A stretch of 10,254 bases of DNA from Mogibacterium sp. (GTDB taxonomy: Bacteria > Bacillota > Clostridia > Peptostreptococcales > Anaerovoracaceae). Below the pieces are notes generated by a model. It did not search any database, had not been told where the DNA came from, and saw nothing but the letters and a program-made list of their open reading frames with translations. This document shows, one piece after another, positions 6,630-10,254 of this stretch (the stretch's first letter is position 1; each line of letters starts with the position of its first letter). The DNA is taken from assembly GCA_017434685.1 (NCBI GenBank), contig JAFREV010000163.1, positions 1 through 10,254 of the forward strand, written 5' to 3'. The position numbers and the translations under genes are program-made.

Positions 6630-8258
6630 ATGAAAAAACCTGATTTCAAAAACTTAGACATCAAGAAACTTGCCAGGGATTTCATCCACGGCAAACCTCA
6701 TGAAGAAAGACGCCTCGGAGACCTTTACATACCGGGAACAGGTCTGTACAAGCACAGAGAGTGGAGGGGCATCAAAGACACGATGTACTACTTCAACAAT
6801 ATCTGGCTGTACAACTACGGAAATATCGTAATGGACCTGTTCAGATATTCAAACGGCAATCCTAAAGTGCTGCTGCAGTTCCTCAAGGGAACATGGCGCT
6901 ACAGATGGATGGGTCAGACATATCTGACCGTACTTCACTGGTTCGACAGGGGGCTCGAAGGTCTCAGAGGAGAAGCCCTTAAAGCTTCGGCTTGGCACTA
7001 CAGAGCTCTCGTAAGCGCATCGCTCTCACAGATCGTCGGTATGTTCATGAGAGACGCCAACATCGGAGGAGACCCTGAACTGAGAGCCAAGACCATGGCC
7101 CACGACGAAACGGTCTGGGGTGGAATTTTCTATCCGTACAAAGATCAGATGGAGAACATCCCTCTGCAGATGATTCCGTACTTCGTAACCTGCCACTGCA
7201 ACAACCACACGGTGCTCAACTACATCGACTCGATCCAGTCACTCGGACTTCCGGGCGACCCTTGTCCGATGTGCCAGGCGGAGTCCGGACTCTATGTCGA
7301 AGACGACATGCCGGATTTCTATCCTGCGTATATAACGACAAACGAAGCCTGCGACGGCTCCGTAGCGACATCCATCATCACAGACTGGCTTGCGCAAAAA
7401 CCTCTCTTTGCCATGCCGCAGCCTATGCAGTTCGATGATGATACTGTTCTCGAAAACTGCGCCAAAGAGATGGAAGGAGCATGGAGATTCACGGAGGAGA
7501 AACTCGGAGTTGAATTCCACTGGGATGAACTCGTCAAGAACCTCGAGGCTCAGAATGAACTTATGAGATTCGAGTGGGAGAAATGGGATGTGGACGCAAA
7601 CACACCATACTACCCAGTCAACGGAGTTGCACAGGCTCTATACAGAATCTTCCAGTCGCAGTACGGCGAACGCTGGATTTGGCATCAGGTTGACGCCAAG
7701 GTCAGAAAGATTATGGAGAAGTGCGTTGAAGAGAGAATCGAAACATTCCCTAAGACACGTCACAGAGTAATCGCTTGGTCCTGCGCACCGCTTTACTATT
7801 CCAACTGGTGTACATGGGCGTACAACTGCTGGGGCCTGAACGTAGTAATCAACATGGATTCCCTGATGTTCGACATGGAGATCAGAACGGACTCCTACGA
7901 AAACACCCTTATGGATATGGCCAAGTATCATGAGATGGCACCGATGAGAAGAAACGCCGTCGGCGGACTTCACCACATATTCATGCTCTGGGAGAATATG
8001 GAAAGATTCAACTGCGATATGGTCGCAATGTACGACCAGCTGCAGTGCAAGGGCATGCAGGGCGTCGTCGGACTCTTCGAAGACGAGTTCAGAGCGCGCG
8101 GCATAAACGCATTCTGGGTACCGCATGCACTGCCTGACAAGAGAACGGTTCCGAGGTCGGAGATCAGACAGATCATCAACGACTACATGTTTACCGTAAT
8201 GGGAGAAGAACCGCTCGATCCGACGCTGCTCGACTTTGATGACAGCGACAGCTGGTAG
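6630..8258 (+). CDS. 2-hydroxyacyl-CoA dehydratase-family protein, large divergent subunit
   Basis: This 542-residue protein is probably the partner of the preceding subunit. Its C-terminal half keeps the superfamily pattern: a Rossmann-like start RVIAWSCAPLYYSNW with Cys385, then a core ending in repeated aromatic/acidic helices. It is longer than usual partners (about 380-430 residues) because of a basic, Trp/Tyr-rich N-terminal extension of about 150 residues. The cluster region is unusual, with CHCNNH (Cys188, Cys190), DPCPMCQAE (Cys212, Cys215) and Cys241 in NEACDGS. That gives more Cys/His than the three ligands expected, so an extra or altered metal site is possible. AGGAGG at 6615-6620 inside the end of the upstream gene serves the start, and the spacing marks a two-gene translational unit. 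Family assignment rests on pairing and partial motifs, so it is less secure than for the small subunit. It might instead be a reductase subunit. Confidence 0.68.
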   Translation: MKKPDFKNLDIKKLARDFIHGKPHEERRLGDLYIPGTGLYKHREWRGIKDTMYYFNNIWLYNYGNIVMDLFRYSNGNPKVLLQFLKGTWRYRWMGQTYLTVLHWFDRGLEGLRGEALKASAWHYRALVSASLSQIVGMFMRDANIGGDPELRAKTMAHDETVWGGIFYPYKDQMENIPLQMIPYFVTCHCNNHTVLNYIDSIQSLGLPGDPCPMCQAESGLYVEDDMPDFYPAYITTNEACDGSVATSIITDWLAQKPLFAMPQPMQFDDDTVLENCAKEMEGAWRFTEEKLGVEFHWDELVKNLEAQNELMRFEWEKWDVDANTPYYPVNGVAQALYRIFQSQYGERWIWHQVDAKVRKIMEKCVEERIETFPKTRHRVIAWSCAPLYYSNWCTWAYNCWGLNVVINMDSLMFDMEIRTDSYENTLMDMAKYHEMAPMRRNAVGGLHHIFMLWENMERFNCDMVAMYDQLQCKGMQGVVGLFEDEFRARGINAFWVPHALPDKRTVPRSEIRQIINDYMFTVMGEEPLDPTLLDFDDSDSW

Positions 8259-8300
8259 AAAAAATGCTACTGTCGGCGGTGCGATAAAGGGAGATTGAAA

Positions 8301-8534
8301 ATGAGAAAGAGAAGAAAAGAAAGAAAAGCCAGAAGACGCCGCAGAGTCCTCGGAAGGCTTATCGGTATTCCGGCACTTATATACGGCGGACTGTTCGCAG
8401 TGTTCTACTATGACCTGGACGGCAAACTCCTCTACTACTTTGTAGAGCCGTTTATGAAGAACCATTTCGACAGAATGGAACGCCGCGATCCGCACAGCGT
8501 CCCATACGGACAGATTGACGACGAATACATGTGA
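8301..8534 (+). CDS. Small basic single-pass membrane protein of unknown function
   Basis: I do not recognise this 77-residue protein. Residues 2-19 hold about thirteen Arg or Lys (MRKRRKERKARRRRR), followed by one hydrophobic segment of about 20 residues (about 17-37, VLGRLIGIPALIYGGLFAVF) and an aromatic, partly acidic tail ending IDDEYM. The positive-inside rule puts the N-terminus in the cytoplasm. The ATG at 8301 is preferred over the in-frame TTG at 8295 because AAAGGGAGA (8286-8294) sits at good spacing for it. The gene lies 42 nt after the large dehydratase-like subunit on the same strand with no terminator between, so it is probably the last gene of that operon. It could anchor or regulate the enzyme at the membrane; this is inference from position only. 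Confidence 0.6.
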   Translation: MRKRRKERKARRRRRVLGRLIGIPALIYGGLFAVFYYDLDGKLLYYFVEPFMKNHFDRMERRDPHSVPYGQIDDEYM

Positions 8535-8789
8535 CCGGAGGCTTTGCGCAGTAACCGCCTCGCCCGACGTCCTCGAAAGTCCGAAACACAATCCGTTTCA
8601 GCGAGCTTCCATGCTCGACCGGGAATTCCGCTCTCGGCACAGCTCGATCGCTCCAGTTCCCGGATTTCGTTTCGGCGTCAGCTCACTGCTACGGTGTGTT
8701 TCTGAACTATCTGCGGAATGTCAGCCTCGGCGTTTCTGCGCATAGCAAATATTATCAATTTATTTATAGCAGAAAGAAGTTATCACTAG
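8535..8789. other. Non-coding stretch rich in short inverted repeats before htpG
   Basis: No convincing gene is visible in 255 nt on either strand. Several hairpins follow in series: GAGGC/GCCTC (8538-8542 with 8557-8561), GAAAC/GTTTC (8583-8587 with 8595-8599), CGAGC/GCTCG (8602-8606 with 8613-8617) and CCGGGAA/TTCCCGG (8619-8625 with 8657-8663). None is followed by a T tract, so none is a standard terminator. The last 60 nt turn A/T-rich and should carry the htpG promoter, though no box pair is clear. The region may hold a structured RNA or a decayed sequence. Confidence 0.4.
8733..8775 (+). promoter_or_regulatory. Inverted repeat overlapping the htpG ribosome binding site
   Basis: TTTCTGC (8733-8739) pairs perfectly with GCAGAAA (8769-8775), enclosing a 29-nt A/T-rich loop. 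The 3' arm overlaps the only Shine-Dalgarno-like stretch before htpG, AGAAAGAAG (8771-8779). If transcription starts upstream of 8733, the stem would mask the site and could melt on heating. The CIRCE operator (TTAGCACTC-N9-GAGTGCTAA) is absent from the gap. Confidence 0.3.
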
Positions 8790-10254
8790 ATGAAAAAGAA
8801 ATTTAAGGCCGAATCCCAGCGTTTGCTGGACCTGATGATCAATTCAATTTATACCAATAAGGAGATCTTCCTCAGGGAGATCATCTCCAATGCGTCTGAT
8901 GCCATCGACAAGATGTGCTACCTGGCGCTGACAGATAAGTCAGTGGGTATGAGCAGGAGCGATTTTGAAATTATCCTCACTTTGGATAAAGAGAATCGCA
9001 CACTCACAGTCAGCGATAACGGAATCGGCATGAGTGAGGCAGAACTTGAGAAGAACCTTGGCACAATTGCTTTCTCCGGCAGCAAGAAATTCAGCGAGCA
9101 GCTCGAGAAAGACGCCAAGAAAGCCAAGGGCAGCGCGGTGGACAACACCGGAGATATCGATATCATCGGTCAGTTTGGTGTCGGTTTCTACTCCGCGTTC
9201 ATGGTTTCGGATAAAGTCGAAGTCGTCAGCAGAAAGTACGGCGAAGACAAGGCGCATAGATGGGTGTCCGAAGGTGCCGGAGGCTATTCGATTGAAGAGG
9301 CCGAAAGAGATACTCAGGGCACGGATGTCATCATGCACATCAGACAGGACGGAGATGAAGAGGACGAGTACAGTCAGTTCATGAGGGAGTATCCGATATA
9401 CAAACTCGTCAAGAAGTACTCGGACTACATCCGTTTCCCAATCAAGATGCTGATGCCTCAGCCTAAGATCAAAGAGGGGTCGGACCCTGAAAATCCTGAG
9501 TTCGAGGAAGTCTTCGAATACGAAGTCTTCAACTCCATGGTGCCGCTTTGGCAGAGAAAGAAAGCCGAAGTTACCAAGGAGGAGTACGAGGAATTCTACA
9601 AATCAACATTCCAGGACGACCTTCCTCCGCTCGAGATTATCACGGTTTCCGTGGAGGGCATGGTCAGCTATGACGCTCTGATGTTCATACCGGAGCAGAT
9701 TCCGAACAAATATTATTCAGATGAGTTCAGTGGCGGGCTGCAGCTATACAGCTCCGGCGTGCTCATCATGGAGAAATGCAAGGAGCTGTTACCGGAGTAT
9801 TTCAACTTCGTAAAAGGTGTCGTTGATTCTCCGGATCTCTCGCTCAATATCTCGCGAGAGATGCTGCAGCACGACAGACAGCTCAGGCTCATATCCCAGA
9901 ATCTCGAAAAGAAGATCAAATCCAAACTCGAGGAGCTGAGGGACAAGAAGAGAGAGGTCTACGAGAAGTTCTACAAGGGCTTCGGACGCCAGCTAAAACT
10001 CTGCGCGCTGGACGACTACGGCAAATACAAAGAACAACTTCAGGACTTCCTGATGTTCTACTCATCGACGGAAAAGAAACTCGTCACATTGGCCGAGTAT
10101 GTGGACCGCATGCAGGAGGATCAGGAATACATCTTCTACGCATCCGGGGACAGCCTCGAAGCCGTGGACAAGATGCCTCAGACAGAGCTTCTCAAGGATA
10201 AGGGCATAGAGATTCTCTACTTCACGGACAACACGGACGAGTTCATCTCGGATA
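8790..10254 (+). CDS. htpG: Molecular chaperone HtpG (Hsp90), 3' partial
   Basis: The first 488 codons are visible, of about 630 usual for bacterial Hsp90. The frame is open at the right edge, so the C-terminal dimerisation domain lies outside. The GHKL ATPase domain carries FLREIISNASDA with catalytic Glu30 and Mg-coordinating Asn34, DNGIGM (76-81), GTIAFSGSKKF of the ATP lid, and GQFGVGFYS (127-135). The middle domain carries LNISREML with Arg356, which senses the ATP gamma-phosphate. A charged loop (DPENPEFEEVFEYE) lies just after the domain boundary, as in other bacterial HtpG. HtpG is a cytosolic, ATP-driven dimeric clamp that remodels client proteins with DnaK. The ATG at 8790 gives the family N-terminus MKKKFKAESQ. 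Its ribosome binding site (AGAAAGAAG, 8771-8779) is weak and spaced about ten bases away. The gene appears to be its own unit. Confidence 0.97.
   Translation, partial: MKKKFKAESQRLLDLMINSIYTNKEIFLREIISNASDAIDKMCYLALTDKSVGMSRSDFEIILTLDKENRTLTVSDNGIGMSEAELEKNLGTIAFSGSKKFSEQLEKDAKKAKGSAVDNTGDIDIIGQFGVGFYSAFMVSDKVEVVSRKYGEDKAHRWVSEGAGGYSIEEAERDTQGTDVIMHIRQDGDEEDEYSQFMREYPIYKLVKKYSDYIRFPIKMLMPQPKIKEGSDPENPEFEEVFEYEVFNSMVPLWQRKKAEVTKEEYEEFYKSTFQDDLPPLEIITVSVEGMVSYDALMFIPEQIPNKYYSDEFSGGLQLYSSGVLIMEKCKELLPEYFNFVKGVVDSPDLSLNISREMLQHDRQLRLISQNLEKKIKSKLEELRDKKREVYEKFYKGFGRQLKLCALDDYGKYKEQLQDFLMFYSSTEKKLVTLAEYVDRMQEDQEYIFYASGDSLEAVDKMPQTELLKDKGIEILYFTDNTDEFISD

Noticed and set aside
6343..6633. 96-codon + strand frame inside the small dehydratase subunit gene
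   Set aside because: It lies wholly within a well-supported gene in another frame and has the Arg-rich composition typical of a shifted frame.
7638..8591. 317-codon minus-strand frame opposite the large subunit gene
   Set aside because: Antisense shadow of a strongly supported gene. It has no ribosome binding site or family resemblance and runs across a gene boundary.
8515..8745. 76-codon + strand frame across the end of the small membrane protein gene and the following gap
   Set aside because: It starts inside the upstream gene without a ribosome binding site, has no recognisable composition or motif, and crosses several hairpins.
1..10254. CRISPR array, tRNA/rRNA genes or mobile element
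   Set aside because: No regularly spaced repeats, cloverleaf-like sequences, transposase frames or long terminal inverted repeats were seen.

Overview
The window looks like chromosome of a strictly anaerobic Bacillota of the Clostridia type, possibly near the Eubacteriales Family XIII / Anaerovoracaceae group. That placement is inference: base composition is moderate, AGGAGG-type ribosome binding sites are common, and the gene content is typical of such organisms (YqhQ-family protein, CooT-like nickel protein, 2-hydroxyacyl-CoA dehydratase-family subunits, ferredoxin-tailed aldo/keto reductase). I see no insertion sequence, phage gene, tRNA, rRNA or CRISPR array.

Left block (1-3489, + strand): a gene already open at the left edge encodes a YqhQ/DUF1385 membrane domain fused in one frame to a complete PrmC methyltransferase, the enzyme that methylates the GGQ glutamine of peptide release factors. 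Close behind come a 61-codon CooT-type nickel-binding protein and an aldo/keto reductase with two C-terminal [4Fe-4S] motifs. The three are spaced like an operon. A separate gene (3544-4671) follows, encoding a seven-helix membrane protein with a degenerate GGDEF domain. It ends at a hairpin that also serves the converging gene.

Middle (4748-5437): a minus-strand gene encodes a 94-residue protein with a His/Cys-rich N-terminus, a second likely metal-binding protein close to CooT. The divergent intergenic region (5033-5437) holds a CCCC-N5-GGGG inverted repeat, a near-consensus promoter (TTGACA-17-TAAAAT) and a leader of about 140 nt. The leader has internal repeats and pairing potential that would cover the ribosome binding region of the next gene.

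Dehydratase block (5438-8534, + strand): two tightly packed genes encode a small and a large subunit of the 2-hydroxyacyl-CoA dehydratase / benzoyl-CoA reductase superfamily. The large subunit is unusually long and has extra Cys/His clusters. A small, very basic single-helix membrane protein follows. No activator ATPase, CoA-transferase or acyl-CoA dehydrogenase is in view, so the substrate cannot be assigned. This block, with its leader, is the best candidate here for an undescribed system.

Right end (8535-10254): a 255-nt non-coding stretch rich in short inverted repeats precedes htpG (Hsp90), which runs off the right edge after 488 codons.
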